NCBI GenBank assembly: GCA_030248195.1
Contig: JASAND010012498.1
Location: 26,867-90,866, forward strand
DNA length: 64,000 nucleotides
Source: Trissonchulus latispiculum
Taxonomy: Eukaryota; Nematoda; Enoplea; Enoplida; Ironidae
Direction: 5' to 3'
Position numbers and translations under genes: made by a program. The notes under the pieces were generated by a model. The model worked only from the letters and a program-made list of their open reading frames with translations, ran no database searches and was not told the DNA's origin. Every line of letters begins with the position of its first letter. Within the stretch, counting starts at the first letter, position 1. Below, one piece after another: positions 55,301 through 62,927 of the stretch.

Positions 55301-58300
55301 TAGAAACCTTCTTGTTCTATCAAAACAATTCCTAAGGCGCCTATGCCCTCCCACCTGTGCTTGGAGGACAGCGGTCTTTGTCTTTTCCAGTGTAGACTGT
55401 TGCTGAGCACAGCGAGTCTTCAGCTCAGCATGAAGGGCCTTCTGTTCCTTGTCTGTCCGACCCATTTCCAGAATCTCCTGGCAAACCTGATTCATACGTT
55501 CCTAGAAAATAATGAAAACAGAATAGGTAACAAAATTGGAATCGGAATGAAAATAGAACAAAGCGAACTAACCCAACTGAAAAGAATCACCAGTGACTAT
55601 AGCCTTCAAAACGACAGTGTCAATAAAGTTACCTAGCAGAACGTCGGATTACGAATTAAGTAATTACGTAGATAATTATTAATCTATTAATTAGCCAGCT
55701 GTTTAGCACCAACTGAGATATCGTAAACTTTATAAAATGTCCAACCTCATTTTCTTCAATCTGTATTTCCAGGGCGTTTTTCCGATCACGAAATTTCTCC
55801 ACAGCCAACTCCCATTCACCGACTTTCTAGAATAGAAAAAAATCTGTTAATGCTGTGCTTATTCTAGGGATTTCTTTGAGGGGAGGGGACTTCTTGGTGG
55901 CCCCTCAAGTCTGATGGGCAAGGAATATTTGGGGGTGGGGGCAAAATTTTTTTACCTTCTTGGATTAGACACCGAAATCCGGTGATAATAAAATTACAAA
56001 AAAATATGCTAAAAATAGCGCTATTTTTCTAGCATGCACTGTAAAAGTTGATTATCGCAAAAATAAGCAGACTTAGTGTTGAAAAGGGCAAGAAATGAGG
56101 AAAAATATCCGGCGAAGCCGGAAAATTTTTGAAAATTTGGCCTTCCTGAGCGACGTTTTCAGGGCAAAATTTGGTACCAAAAGGGGCACCCACTTTCTTG
56201 GGGAGTGGACAATATTTGGGGAAGCGTTAATGCGGGGATAGTATATATGCGCACGAGTACGACTGTGTAGTTAAAAACACAGTATTGTGAGATCACTCAC
56301 AATAATGTTAGGACTGACGAACTTTCATAGCAGGCAAAGAAGGAATAAAAATGATTTAACCCATACGAGATACGAACATTCTAGATTTCAATTTAATTTT
56401 GAATAATCTAAAATAGCTAAAAATTAAAAAAAACTACACCGAGCTGTTCTAGGGCAACAACAAACGTTGGGAGGATCAAAGGCAGCGAAAAGCAGCAGAT
56501 ACGCTTACTTTTATACTGTAAAGACAGAAAAATAACGATTTTTTTACCAAAAACATTAAGCAAGGTTAACAGAATGTTTTTACCAAAACCTCTTAAGGTG
56601 CTGGTATCGCTTTGTGTAAATTCGACCTTACAAGCTTCAATTCTTCATGAAAGTGGATAAAACTTTCCAAATACATTATTTTCGTGCTCTTTAACATTCT
56701 GGGACCAGTCCCGGATTTTTAGGTTTAAAGATAAGAAAGTTTTGGTTTTGCCCTTATTCTCTCAATACATAGTCGCTACACCGGATTGGTTGTTATGGCT
56801 GGAAAGAGGGCACCAAAATGAACATTTTTGCTTTTACAACTTTTGAGCTACCTCTAGTGGTTAAGGCAGTATAAGCCAAAAACGATTTTTGGGGTAAAAA
56901 AATGGCCATTTTTGACGAAATCAGTTTTTTCAAAATTACTGCCAAATCATACAGATAATTTCGGCTTATTTATACTCAATCGATACACCGTCCAATTGCG
57001 CATTTTATCAATACCTATTCGCTGGAGTTCGTTGCTTTAAGCTAGGGAATTCGCCGAAAAACCATTTTGGCAAAATTGCGATTATTTTGTTTTGAACATT
57101 GATTTCTCAAAAACTGCCCAATGGATTCGCGTGATTTTTGGCTGAATGAAAATTCGCCCTATTGCGGAGGGACATTTTTCTTGGTTTGAGCTAAAACATC
57201 TCCAGTTGTGAGAAAACTGAATAGAAAGTTGCGAAATTTCGTGTCATCGCGCATTTGCCGGATTTTCTGGAGTACTGGGACTTGTTGAGCCAAATCCGAA
57301 AAAATGTCCCTCGGCCCACATGTCCTTCATACCATGGCACAAGAAAAAAATTTGGACGATGCTACAGTTTTGAGAAATCGATGTTCAAAAACTTTTGGTC
57401 TATATTCAGTCTGTCAGATGTCAGCATGTCGGAAGTTTTTTGCTATATTCTTGCCAATTTTGCTAGTTTCGTAAGTTCATGTTAATGTACAGATTATAAG
57501 CTTTAAAACGATGTATAAAGCTCTTTCCAACTCCCAAAATTGCGAAAGTTATAGCGTTTCGAAAAATCACCACAAAAGCACTGCACAAAAGGATACCAGC
57601 ACCTTAAAATAGATATATTCCAAATTCTGGACAGTTTCAGCAAATCAGACAAAAGAAAACCAAAAATATGGAAACGGAGAACAAGTGAGACGATTTTCAA
57701 ATTTGTCATGAGATACCCAAGAAGGCTCCAAACACAGCTAATCAGCAAAAGAGCAATGCAAAAACACAACGATTTTTGTGTTGTAATTGCAACAGCAACT
57801 ACAAGGGGCAAAAAGGTGGTATTAAAATACAGACTACATATACCTCTTCCTGTAGACTGCAACGACACCAAGCCAGTTTAGCCTCCAGCCCTCTGAGTTC
57901 AGTCTTGCTCTTTCGCAGACTGGCATACAACTCCCGTTCACGCTTCAGCTTCCGAAGTTCAGCTTCAACCACAGCCAAATCCTAACACATCGTACAAATA
58001 GACAACGAATTGTTACAAAAAAGTTAACTAGAAAATAGACTCGGGACTTTGGGAAGGTTGTGAAGGATATTGTGTCGTCACCAAAAAAAAGGACACAAAA
58101 TTTCCCAACCAACACAACACAGTTTTGAGGACATTAACAGATAGCATACCCCTCGTGAAGTGACAATATTAAATAGGTATAAAACAAGTACTTTACTACG
58201 TACATAGTAGATTTAGATCTGGCATTTTTTAGTGGGGGGGGGGTGGCCCCCCACTTTTGGCAGCCCCCCCCACTTTCATCCCCACCACTTTTCGGCAAGC

Positions 58301-61300
58301 CCCCCCCCACTTTTTTGGGGGTCGCCCAAAAGCGTCGAAAAATTAAGTTTTTGAGGTCAAATTTTCAAAAACTTTCTGAATTTTTAGCTAATTTATGGAC
58401 TTATAAGTTAATTTTAAGCTTAAAAGCATCGATTTATTTTGTGTTTTTACCTAAAAAATGCTAATTTTTCGTTAAAAATTTTGGTATTGTATACCTTGGA
58501 CTCGCCCCCCCCCCACTGTTCGGAAGCCCCCCCCCCCCCCACTTCCCCCTCCCTGGGGGGCAAGCCCCCCCCCACTTTCAAAACCCTAAAAAATGCCAGT
58601 AGACTACGGGCAGTTTCACACTAACTTCGGCACTACCTTTCGACATCGTTTCAACAGGCTGACAGCTTCACTGTTTCTGGCCTCCGTAGCGGCGTACTGA
58701 ATTCGCAAGGCTTTGATACGGGTAGATGAAATGAAGAGCTGTAACAATAATGAAAATATAGAAAATTAAATTTAAAATGCCCGCAGCTGATGTTATATAC
58801 AGTACCATACCAGCCGGTTCGACTACACTTTCAAATTAATTAATCCAACTGTAAAAGAATAAATAGTATTATTTCTACAATTTCAAATTAATTAATCCAA
58901 CTGTAAAAGAATATATGAATAGTATTAGGGCAAAAACAGAAGAATAAACAACGCGAAGGCTGATCTTCCTCAAATTTTTTTCATTTCAATCAAATTTTAA
59001 GTCCAGAACAGCCCCTCCCCTCACCGACTGGCTATAATCGTCAGTTTCTTTAGAGCTGGCGGAAGCCCATTAACCAGCCGTTGGCAACATATGATACTTT
59101 CCATCAAATACCTGAAAAAGCTTCTTTGGGTTGGAGGTTCCAATAAATTCCCGACCCATATCCTGATTTAGCATAATCACCGGATTATCTAACTAAAACG
59201 AAAAAGTCACAGAGATAACAGTTTAATTAATTTAGCTAAAACAATGAACAATACAGTTGTTGCCACAGAAAAAGAAACAACAAGGACATAGATTGCATCT
59301 TTCGCTCATATATCCAATATTATACACCTCCAAACATAGTACATTGTACTTAGAAGTTTACAACATTTGCACAAACTGCAAATTTGCAATTAGGCTGTCT
59401 CCTGTTTCGGACTAAGGCTTGAATTTAACAGTGATTGCAGGGCAGGCGCAAGACTGCTACTGATTAAGTGCTGACAGCAGAACACAGCAAGCTTGCTATA
59501 CCTACCTGTATATTGAAATAGCTCAGAATTGCGGACAGATCGGAAGCTTTGGTTGAAACAACCTTGCCTGAAAACAGTGTATACGTACATTACTAAATAT
59601 TTTCAATTTACAGAATAGAGACGTTTTCTGCTACACAAGACACAGTTAGTAAGTACATATATATACACGTGCGTACACGTGCTGTCTATTATGTGTTGAG
59701 AATTAATTTCCCAAAGGCAAACAAGTCCATTCTGAAAGAGTTGCACCTAAGGGGAAGCAGCTAAAACAAACTAAACTAAAACTAAAAAACAATGTCACAG
59801 GCACTACTGCTAAATTCTGGGTTTTTTCTAGGCAAAAATACGTGGGGGAGGAGAAGGGATCGAATGGACGGAACTCAAAATGTGGAGGCCCTACAGTAAA
59901 AAAACCTCAGCTAGTGGCATTGTTTTAGTGGATGCCAACTTTCTGGAGCCCCCCCCCCCCCTGCCCTCTCCCCAATTTTTGACGAAAAAAATTAAGCTTT
60001 CAAAGTCAAATTTCAAAACTTTTCTCAATTTTTAGCAAATTTATGGATTGTGTTTTTTATCTTAAAAATGCTAATTTCTCGCTAAAAATTTCGGTATATT
60101 TATGCCATGGACCTGCCCCTCTCCCACTTTTCGAAAGCCCTCTCCCCAGTTTCAAACTCTAAAAATGCGAGCCCTGCTAACCAATATCAGAGGCTGCGGG
60201 AGGGAGAAGGGGGGGGGGGAAACGGGGAAATTTCTGGGGAGAATTACAAAATTTCAGGCAAACAAAAGTGTTTTCTGCGATTCTGAGGAATAACAGCAAA
60301 ATTAGCGAAACACTACCACTCCTAGTGGGACAAACACATAGTATTTATGACAAACCTGACTCGCCGTTGATCAATTGATAGGCGGACGATTTGGGACGAA
60401 TCTTTCTCACAACCTTTATCAACGTTCCATACTGGCCAGGTTCGTAGCCTTCGGTGCCCTCGTTGTCCAGAATAATCCGCACCTCTGCCAGGCTACAACA
60501 CAAAAAGGGATAAAGGATATCATTATTAATAAATAATAAAATTAATATAAATATATTATAAATTAATTAATATTAATTAACAAATATATACTAAGAATTG
60601 AATGGATCAGGGTCGTAATTTTTAAGGGGGGAGTCAGGCAGGCTCTCTCCTGAGCGACCTCGTCCGAGTTGTTAAATTTCTGCAGATTTGAATTGTGTTG
60701 CGTCTTTTCAGCTCAAAATGTCTATTTGCAGTTTAAATCCAAGCATTTTTGAGAATGTTTGGCAGCTTTTCAGAATACGCACAGAATCAACAATGTTTGG
60801 ATTTTAATCATAACGAAAATCCGGCCCTGGCACATAGCCAGGATAGGGGGGAATTCTCCTTACCCCCTCCCCTCAGATTTTTTCCGTGCCTTTAAAAACT
60901 AAAAAAATTTCGCGCCTTCGGCTTCAATTTAGCTTTAGCTTCACGAAATTAGGATCCCTAGTAATATCTTAATGCCAAACTGAGTACCACATAGCAAATT
61001 TGGTGTGGTTTGAGTTTGACTAGACCAGACGAATTAGAAAACTTTCTCAGCTTCTGGGGGGGGGCTCCGCCCCAGAACCCCAAATTTATTCTAAGCTAGT
61101 GCTCACCATTTTTAAGCAGAACATTTTTATATGGGATACAGTTTCAGTTTTAATACATTGCAATCTGTGTTATATATATTTGCATCCACACATTCACGGA
61201 TACTGACACACCATCTACCTGCATCCTTTCTTGATATAGTTATGCAACTGATCACCGCGATTCATCACCGAGGCTTTGGCTCCCAGACCCACGGCCAGGC

Positions 61301-61324
61301 CAGCCATCAACGCTGACTTTCCGC
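25246..61324 (-). CDS. SMC6: SMC6, structural maintenance of chromosomes protein 6 (25 exons traced; N-terminus missing)
   Basis: SMC6 is a coiled-coil ATPase that pairs with SMC5 in the nuclear SMC5/6 complex, acting in recombinational repair and chromosome maintenance. Exons in order: 61324-61219, 60492-60356, 59567-59506, 59192-59112, 58738-58637, 57981-57844, 55826-55746, 55501-55355, 54821-54733, 54296-54132, 53631-53459, 53126-52946, 52865-52810, 52667-52490, 52122-51995, 51767-51701, 50268-50110, 49630-49460, 48553-48416, 48136-48015, 47065-46963, 46581-46423, 46155-45998, 26148-26005, 25327-25246. Phases agree at all junctions except 52946/52865. It contains the end of Walker A (GKSALMAGLAVGLG), two coiled-coil arms, the hinge, the signature LSGGERS and Walker B CLDEIDVFMD. 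Homology to animal SMC6 is clear at head, hinge and C-terminus. The first exon or exons are not found in 61325-64000. Confidence 0.95.
25328..26004 (-). other. SMC6 intron
   Basis: AT-rich intron with a CCCCCCCC-containing stretch near 25785. No further feature recognised. Confidence 0.6.
26005..26148 (-). CDS. SMC6: SMC6 exon: Walker B and D-loop
   Basis: Encodes (R)CLDEIDVFMDGVHRTMAYNI and on to LQLVVLTPVTIPTLEIP. CLDEIDVFMD is the Walker B and D-loop of SMC6 (human CLDEFDVYMD). Acceptor CTCTAG after the long intron. Confidence 0.96.
26295..27826. mobile_element. Foldback element with tandem-repeat arms (1.53 kb)
   Basis: Inverted arms start ACTAGTAACAAAAATGCCCT at both ends and extend about 430 bp each. 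Each arm contains five to six tandem units of about 59 bp (core GCGCCTAAAATGATTGAAAC then CAGAATAGGGAATC). The middle (26740-27370) is unique. No target duplication and no transposase were seen. Confidence 0.8.
27905..28425. repeat. Diverged tandem repeat, GCGAATTTG/GCGGCGCCGCGTGG type
   Basis: About four units of roughly 115-130 bp containing AAATTTGTGAGCGCAAA, GAGTGTTTAAYGCAGTT, CTGAATGGCTGA or GATCGGTTGC, and GCGGCGCCGCGTGGGG. Further units lie at 28757-28875 and 37155-37365, bracketing much of the intron. Confidence 0.7.
28435..28760. repeat. G/C-run-bounded repeat, third locus
   Basis: C-rich borders around CCAAATTTTTAGGATTTCTGG and CTTGATTTTTGAGCAC, the same family as 9241-9470 and 18600-18830, here without the 823-bp insertion. 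It splits the GCGAATTTG repeat array. Confidence 0.6.
28757..28875. repeat. Single GCGAATTTG-type unit
   Basis: GCAAAGTTGTGCCCACAAAA, GAGTGTTTAACGCAATG and GCGGCGCCGCGTGG repeat the unit at 27980-28070. Confidence 0.6.
29214..29480. repeat. About 200-bp dispersed repeat, first copy
   Basis: AATATGAAAAATTTTCTCA through ACTCGATAGATTCTGAAGAC. The same sequence occurs tandemly at 36086-36550. Confidence 0.65.
29480..29940. repeat. TTCGCGAA-rich block, left member of an inverted pair
   Basis: Many TTCGCGAA and TCGCGA motifs; the reverse complement is present at 35584-36066 with moderate divergence. The blocks are separated by 5.6 kb. Confidence 0.7.
30258..30619. repeat. 183-bp direct tandem duplication
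   Basis: Two nearly identical units (30258-30436 and 30441-30619), each running from CAATTGACTAACAACATTTT to GCAAAACTGCAAA, offset by 183 bp. Confidence 0.9.
31098..31170 (+). tRNA. tRNA or tRNA-derived pseudogene, isotype uncertain
   Basis: 73 nt that fold as a cloverleaf: acceptor GGCTCGG/CCGAGGC (one mismatch), D-arm GCTC-AGTTGGCA-GAGC, anticodon stem TCGGA/TCCGA, T-arm GTGGG-TACGAAT-CCCAC, 5-nt variable loop. The A-box (TAGCTCAGTTGG) is intact and the B-box (GGTACGAATCC) has one change. The anticodon loop reads GCGTTCA, which puts C at position 33 instead of the near-universal U and GTT (Asn) at 34-36. That oddity makes a pseudogene or SINE head plausible. Confidence 0.65.
31600..31780. 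repeat. Dispersed repeat pair, copy 1
   Basis: GGGCAAGTTTGGTATCATTC and the following about 150 bp are repeated with divergence at 34850-35030. Confidence 0.6.
32098..32175. repeat. Short tandem TTTTCTTAGAAAAACACAC units
   Basis: Three 20-bp units, with two related units at 35095-35135. Confidence 0.8.
32634..33398. mobile_element. Inverted-repeat element with AATATGAGC motifs (765 bp)
   Basis: Arms of about 185 bp start ACAAGTAGGAAAAATGCTCC at both ends. The arms carry three spaced AATATGAGC(C)AG motifs, each preceded by ACAAGATTTAAAA-like sequence. The centre is unique; no ORF of note. No target duplication recognised. Confidence 0.75.
33541..34540 (+). promoter_or_regulatory. Tandem array of TATA-box core-promoter-like units
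   Basis: Seven units spaced 137-172 bp, each with CGTGTTCAGCGACCCCGATT followed by TACTATATAAGGGC (TATA at 33593, 33730, 33885, 34030, 34185, about 34357 as TATATGT, 34512). In the first five, TTTCAACTTG or a close variant lies so that its A is 29 nt after the first T of TATATAA, the expected start distance. GC-rich GTGCTGCACCTGCAGCGCAG blocks lie between units. No gene is seen downstream. Promoter activity is inference. Confidence 0.5.
34850..35030. repeat. Dispersed repeat pair, copy 2
   Basis: Diverged second copy of 31600-31780, sharing GGGCAAGTTTGGTATCATTC and GCTCATATTATGGGG/GCTCATGGGGG segments. Confidence 0.6.
35584..36066. repeat. TTCGCGAA-rich block, right member of an inverted pair
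   Basis: Reverse complement of 29470-29940. The local composition is dominated by TTCGCGAA palindromes. Confidence 0.7.
36086..36550. repeat. About 200-bp tandem repeat (2 to 2.5 units)
   Basis: Units start near AAATATGAAA(C/A)ATTTCTCA and contain AATTCCCTAATATTTCG and ACTCGATAGATTCTG. Related single unit at 29214-29480. Confidence 0.7.
36665..36865. mobile_element. Palindromic MITE (201 bp)
   Basis: The left arm TACAGTACATTTCATGAAAT and the right arm are complementary over about 60 bp (through TGGCGTAATTTCCAAATTGG), with TA at the ends. Confidence 0.75.
37155..37365. repeat. GCGAATTTG-type units bordering the satellite
   Basis: Two units (GCAGGCTCTTTTATGCGAAT ... GTTTAACGCAGTTCTCTGAT; GCGGTGCCGCATGGGG) of the family at 27905-28425. 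The second runs directly into the satellite. Confidence 0.65.
37366..44310. repeat. Intronic satellite, about 149-bp unit, about 50 copies, with higher-order repeats
   Basis: Units contain AAAAATCGATTTTT (perfect palindrome), GGACCGGTCC (perfect palindrome), CCCTGGTCAGGGCGCCACAG, GGAGGGGTCCTCC and GTTCGCCTCACCAAGGGCTT. Unit lengths vary (about 128-149 bp) through loss of a CATTTTGGACCGG segment or the GGGGTCCTCC segment. Blocks of several units repeat almost exactly at offsets of 995-1005 bp (37826, 38821) and 426 bp (39913, 40339, 40765). The last units (44100-44310) degrade. Long ORFs exist on both strands but only reflect the repeat. Confidence 0.92.
44311..45366. other. Intron sequence, no gene recognised
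   Basis: Unique sequence past the satellite, with a short hairpin GTAGTGCGC..GCGCACTAC at 45146-45167 and G-runs. No exon, RNA gene or mobile element recognised. Confidence 0.4.
45367..45906. mobile_element. TIR element (about 540 bp)
   Basis: Inverted ends of about 80 bp: ACATAATATAAGAGTGTGCC on the left against ACATAATAATAAGAGTATGC from the right, followed in both by TGTTATCAGAGCAAAAACTA and GCTCTGC. C-runs flank the inner edges. The centre is unique. Confidence 0.75.
45998..46155 (-). CDS. SMC6: SMC6 exon: ABC signature motif
   Basis: Encodes VSPKNVSGANSAAATSDSQI and then LKSLSGGERSFTSVCLITAL. LSGGERS is the ABC signature that completes the ATP site of the partner head. The donor AG|GTTTGT opens the 19.8-kb intron. 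Confidence 0.96.
46423..46581 (-). CDS. SMC6: SMC6 exon: coiled coil to C-terminal head
   Basis: 53 codons ending VRYRFVRLMSSQDYKCQIDF and DLAKETLEIK, matching LYFDNLLSQR.YCGKMNFDH..ETLSI at the start of the C-terminal head. Confidence 0.93.
46963..47065 (-). CDS. SMC6: SMC6 exon: coiled coil
   Basis: Encodes LTRSEDEVESAYHEKFAIVQ and on to CIQENID. The split AG|T gives serine. Corresponds to the segment DREEIMRQYQEARETY in human SMC6. Confidence 0.88.
48015..48136 (-). CDS. SMC6: SMC6 exon: coiled coil
   Basis: 40 codons plus AG, RLKADTQKKFGERVNFGRKT and on to RGRMDQSSA. Confidence 0.87.
48416..48553 (-). CDS. SMC6: SMC6 exon: coiled coil
   Basis: 46 codons, DAMDKKEQTLHKAKRQASEL and on to ALDKERSELE, phase 0 at both ends. 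Confidence 0.88.
49460..49630 (-). CDS. SMC6: SMC6 exon: coiled coil
   Basis: 57 codons, EGDVKDYKLHILQSKSDLTA and on to LDESLKPGR. Donor AGA|GTTAGT keeps phase 0 with the next exon. Confidence 0.88.
50110..50268 (-). CDS. SMC6: SMC6 exon: coiled coil
   Basis: 53 codons, KTKQRQELSTHLRETASQKM and on to DLDGGDAEFYAL. Donor CTG|GTAAGG. Confidence 0.87.
51701..51767 (-). CDS. SMC6: SMC6 exon: ascending coiled coil
   Basis: 22 codons, EFEAKLKHFEQQKAELAQTI and RE, after the split lysine codon. Donor GAG|GTAGAT. Confidence 0.87.
51995..52122 (-). CDS. SMC6: SMC6 exon: end of hinge
   Basis: Encodes ENVKEGYAINGDVA followed by FRYYSCREVRSQFL, matching CREAFTADGDQVF and GRYYS of the hinge end. Split codon AA|G. 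Confidence 0.93.
52490..52667 (-). CDS. SMC6: SMC6 exon: hinge
   Basis: Encodes FIETPHDVGPYRPDRCFDTL and on to LIDQHGIEQIVLIES, matching SLIDMRGIETVLLI of the hinge. Donor AAG|GTACAT. Confidence 0.93.
52686..52740 (-). pseudogene. 5' half of a tRNA (Ser/Leu-like), next to a splice acceptor
   Basis: The minus strand reads GACGGCCGAGTGGTTAAGGC then GTTCGACTAAGG, matching the D-arm and A-box of class II tRNAs. The T-arm and B-box are absent. It ends less than 20 nt before the acceptor of the 52667 exon. Confidence 0.5.
52810..52865 (-). CDS. SMC6: SMC6 exon: hinge, with frame conflict at its 5' side
   Basis: Encodes PPTVLRGIDQWSPLFDRW plus AC, equivalent to human FPTVLTALEI. The 3' junction AC|G fits the following exon. 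The 5' junction is one base short relative to the preceding exon; the exon starts in a run of five C. Confidence 0.85.
52946..53126 (-). CDS. SMC6: SMC6 exon: hinge
   Basis: Encodes LYMSLKEEKWAGAIERCLTG and on to FQKPTIIVS. Matches hinge residues ..LRDPELALAIESCLKG and PPIIVS. The best donor, CC|GTAAGT, leaves two bases, which conflicts with the frame of the next exon (see findings). Confidence 0.9.
53459..53631 (-). CDS. SMC6: SMC6 exon: coiled coil to hinge boundary
   Basis: Encodes SDRMRRFGEGMADLVSAIER followed by KGPLG. Matches the SMC6-specific segment RLKRFG..VP.LL.AI..........GPLG just before the hinge. Confidence 0.92.
54132..54296 (-). CDS. SMC6: SMC6 exon: coiled coil
   Basis: Encodes MKRDKSADQAALEGKLKQLR and on to EQALSEECHNL; split codon AC|T at its 3' end. 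Acceptor GTTTAG, donor AC|GTACGT. Confidence 0.87.
54733..54821 (-). CDS. SMC6: SMC6 exon: coiled coil
   Basis: 29 codons plus two bases, NTVKRAESTIEKLEQDLKAT and on to EKRRA; donor GA|GTGAGT, with the split codon completed by the next exon. Confidence 0.87.
55158..55291. mobile_element. Partial copy of the 4441-4606 repeat family
   Basis: GGGCCAGCAGGCGGATCCAC ... CATAGAGAAATAATGAAAAA ... CCTTAGTCCGAAACAGGAGA. Compared with 4441-4606 the flank is in the opposite orientation to the palindrome, and the right arm is missing. Confidence 0.6.
55355..55501 (-). CDS. SMC6: SMC6 exon: coiled coil
   Basis: 49 codons, ERMNQVCQEILEMGRTDKEQ and on to EKTKTAVLQAQ, phase 0 at both ends. Confidence 0.87.
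55746..55826 (-). CDS. SMC6: SMC6 exon: coiled coil
   Basis: 27 codons, KVGEWELAVEKFRDRKNALE and IQIEENE, phase 0 at both ends, charged coiled-coil composition. Confidence 0.85.
56597..57603 (+). mobile_element. TTAA-flanked nonautonomous DNA element, copy 2 (1007 bp)
   Basis: TTAA at 56593-56596 and 57604-57607; inverted ends GGTGCTGGTATC and GATACCAGCACC. Same family as 3056-3952 and 62928-63935. It sits in an SMC6 intron. Confidence 0.85.
57844..57981 (-). CDS. SMC6: SMC6 exon: coiled coil
   Basis: 46 codons, DLAVVEAELRKLKREREL and on to GLEAKLAWCRCSLQEE. Heptad-like; KLAW matches the conserved MAW of SMC6. Confidence 0.88.
58228..58600. repeat. G/C-run-bounded repeat
   Basis: Begins GGGGGGGGGGTGGCCCCCCA and ends in CCCCCCCCCACTTTC; the inner part (TTAAGTTTTTGAGGTCAAAT ... 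ATGCTAATTTTTCG) is shared with 59935-60175. Confidence 0.6.
58637..58738 (-). CDS. SMC6: SMC6 exon: start of descending coiled coil
   Basis: 34 codons beginning LFISSTRIKALRIQY with phase-0 junctions on both sides. Corresponds to the family segment following KFFMKATQL. Confidence 0.85.
59112..59192 (-). CDS. SMC6: SMC6 exon: Q-loop segment
   Basis: 27 codons, LDNPVIMLNQDMGREFIG and on to KKLFQ. Corresponds to the conserved DNP..L.Q..... segment that ends the N-terminal head. Confidence 0.93.
59506..59567 (-). CDS. SMC6: SMC6 exon: head segment VSTKASDLSAIL
   Basis: 20 codons, KVVSTKASDLSAILSYFNIQ, matching the family segment VVST..L.AIL..FNIQ that precedes the Q-loop region. Confidence 0.93.
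59935..60175. repeat. G/C-run-bounded repeat, second intronic copy
   Basis: C-rich borders and AAGCTTTCAAAGTCAAATTT ... ATGCTAATTTCTCGC, aligned with 58228-58600. Confidence 0.6.
60356..60492 (-). CDS. SMC6: SMC6 exon: N-terminal head beta strands
   Basis: Encodes LAEVRIILDNEGTEGYEPGQ and on to SSAYQLINGES, matching the SMC6 segment after Walker A (human ADISITLRNRG). The split codon G|GC joins the next exon. Confidence 0.93.
61219..61324 (-). CDS. SMC6: SMC6 exon: Walker A end and N-terminal head
   Basis: Acceptor ATTTTAG; the exon enters in phase 1 so that a split serine codon yields (S)GKSALMAGLAVGLGAKAS, the end of the P-loop and following helix. Donor AG|GTAGAT. The upstream half of the P-loop (GxNG) must be in an earlier exon. 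Confidence 0.93.
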
Positions 61325-62923
61325 CTAAAATTAATTAAAAAGTTAACGAGTAAATTAGTAAAGCTACTGAGCTAGAAAGCTACTAAACAATTTTTGCTTT
61401 ACGTTTAGACTTAAAATTGCTATAAAATGCTATAGCAATGTTCACTAGAAAATCAAAAATCGATTTTTTGCTGGCAATTTAGCAAATGAAGTCCGATCGA
61501 AAAACTTTTGGTACTTGTGTAACGGTAGTGACCCCCCTCTGGTGCAAATTTCTGTGCTACCCATGTGTAGCGTGAGCAATAAAAATTTTGTGAACCCAGG
61601 GTTTTCTTTTTGTGTAAAATACTGTGTATTTACACAAAATAAATAAATTTACACAGTGAAAAACTAATTTACACACCAAAATACACAGCCACATTTTCGA
61701 AAATTTTTGCAAAAAGTGCTCTGAAAAAATAGTTTTCAAGCCCTTCATATTTAAAATAGCTTTAGCTTTTAGCAGGGGGCTGCCGCCCCCAGACCTCCAC
61801 CGCTTTCCAATCATTTACCATGGTTTTCTGCATCACGAACATGATTATAGGTTGTTTCTGCAAATACATCTGCTTATCCGGTTGCGTAAAATTTATTCAC
61901 GTACAGCGTGCAAATATTTGTAAGATAGTATAGTAATATAGCTAGTACATACGATTCAATATCGTTTCTTGAACCAGGGGCGGATCCAGGGATGGCGGGG
62001 GGCGCCCTCCTCCCCGTCGCGATTCGAAGGCAGGAAAAATTTAGGAGAGAAAGAGGAAAAAGGGCAAAAAACAAAATTTCTCGCCTTCGGCGCGAATTTC
62101 CTACATTTTAACCACATATTTATTGCATTTATGAAGAAAAAGCTTGAAATGCATCCGATTTTTCGGAGAAAATTACCACTTTTGCCTAAAAATGTCCAGA
62201 ATTCTTAAGAATTTTTTAAGAGTTTATGAAAAGAATTAAAGATCCGAAGACCGATTTTATTGCAAAGACAAAAATTTCTTCAACTTCTGGGGGGGCTCCG
62301 CCCACCAGACCCCCCGCTGGAAACATTTTACCGCCCCCTCAGGACATCCGCTAGTGTCTTGTACATATATATCTTTTATCATAAAAAGCAGTCTGAGCCA
62401 CAAAAATTGTTGCTGTCTAGCACAATAGGTATATATTCAAAGCGAAAGCTAAAAGAATGCAACTGTTCAATGCATTTTTGCCGATAATTTTAAAAAATTT
62501 CTCAACTTCTAGGGGGGGGGCTCAGAATGGGTGTTTTCTGTCCATATTATGGAAAATTCCCCTACAGCAATTAAAGCTTCAAACCTTTTAGTACGTAACC
62601 AGAATGTTTGTGAAAAAATTATTCCAAAAAGTTGGAAAATTAAAGAAATGGTTTCAGTAGGCGAAGTTTTTTCAGAAATTAGAATTTGTCCAATCCTAGT
62701 TTTGGCATTTAATGGATTATATAATCTTTTTAGACTTTTCCATTGCGAATTTTATTACAATTTACAAAATTTCCTCAGCGTCTGGGGGACTCCGCCCCCC
62801 AGACCCCCCGCGTGGGTTCTTCTGCGTTACACGGACGTGTCCCCCACGGACGTTACACAAGTGCAGTTGTCAGAACTTTTGATTGAATGATCCGAAAATA
62901 ACATTGTTGCAATAAAATAACGC
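61325..62923 (-). other. SMC6 upstream intron, repeats only
   Basis: Four stretches of the type CTTCTGGGGG..CTCCGCC..CCAGACCCCCC (near 61055, 61770, 62285, 62780) punctuate AT-rich sequence. A 119-codon open frame at 62531-62887 on the plus strand is AT-rich and unrecognised. No exon encoding the first half of Walker A was found. Confidence 0.45.
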
Positions 62924-62927
62924 TTAA

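Larger units (their letters stand above)
53127..56592 (-). other. SMC6 introns of the coiled-coil region
   Basis: Introns 53127-53458, 53632-54131, 54297-54732, 54822-55354, 55502-55745 and the upper part of 55827-57843. 55158-55291 carries the CATAGAGAAATAATG repeat. 55880-56230 has the G-run-bordered GAAGCCGGAAAATTTTTG repeat. Confidence 0.45.
58739..61218 (-). other. SMC6 introns of the N-terminal head
   Basis: Introns 58739-59111, 59193-59505, 59568-60355 and 60493-61218. They contain a 50-bp direct duplication (TTTCAAATTAATTAATCCAA at 58830 and 58881), the motif CCTGTTTCGGACTAAGG inverted near 59400, and G-runs near 61055. No gene recognised. Confidence 0.45.

Noticed and set aside
61557..62074. 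Minus-strand ORFs considered as the missing SMC6 Walker A exon
   Set aside because: None contains GxNG before a donor in the required phase or an N-terminal SMC6-like motif.
62531..62887. 119-codon plus-strand ORF
   Set aside because: AT-rich, unrecognised, and its 3' part runs through a dispersed G-run repeat; not supported as a gene.
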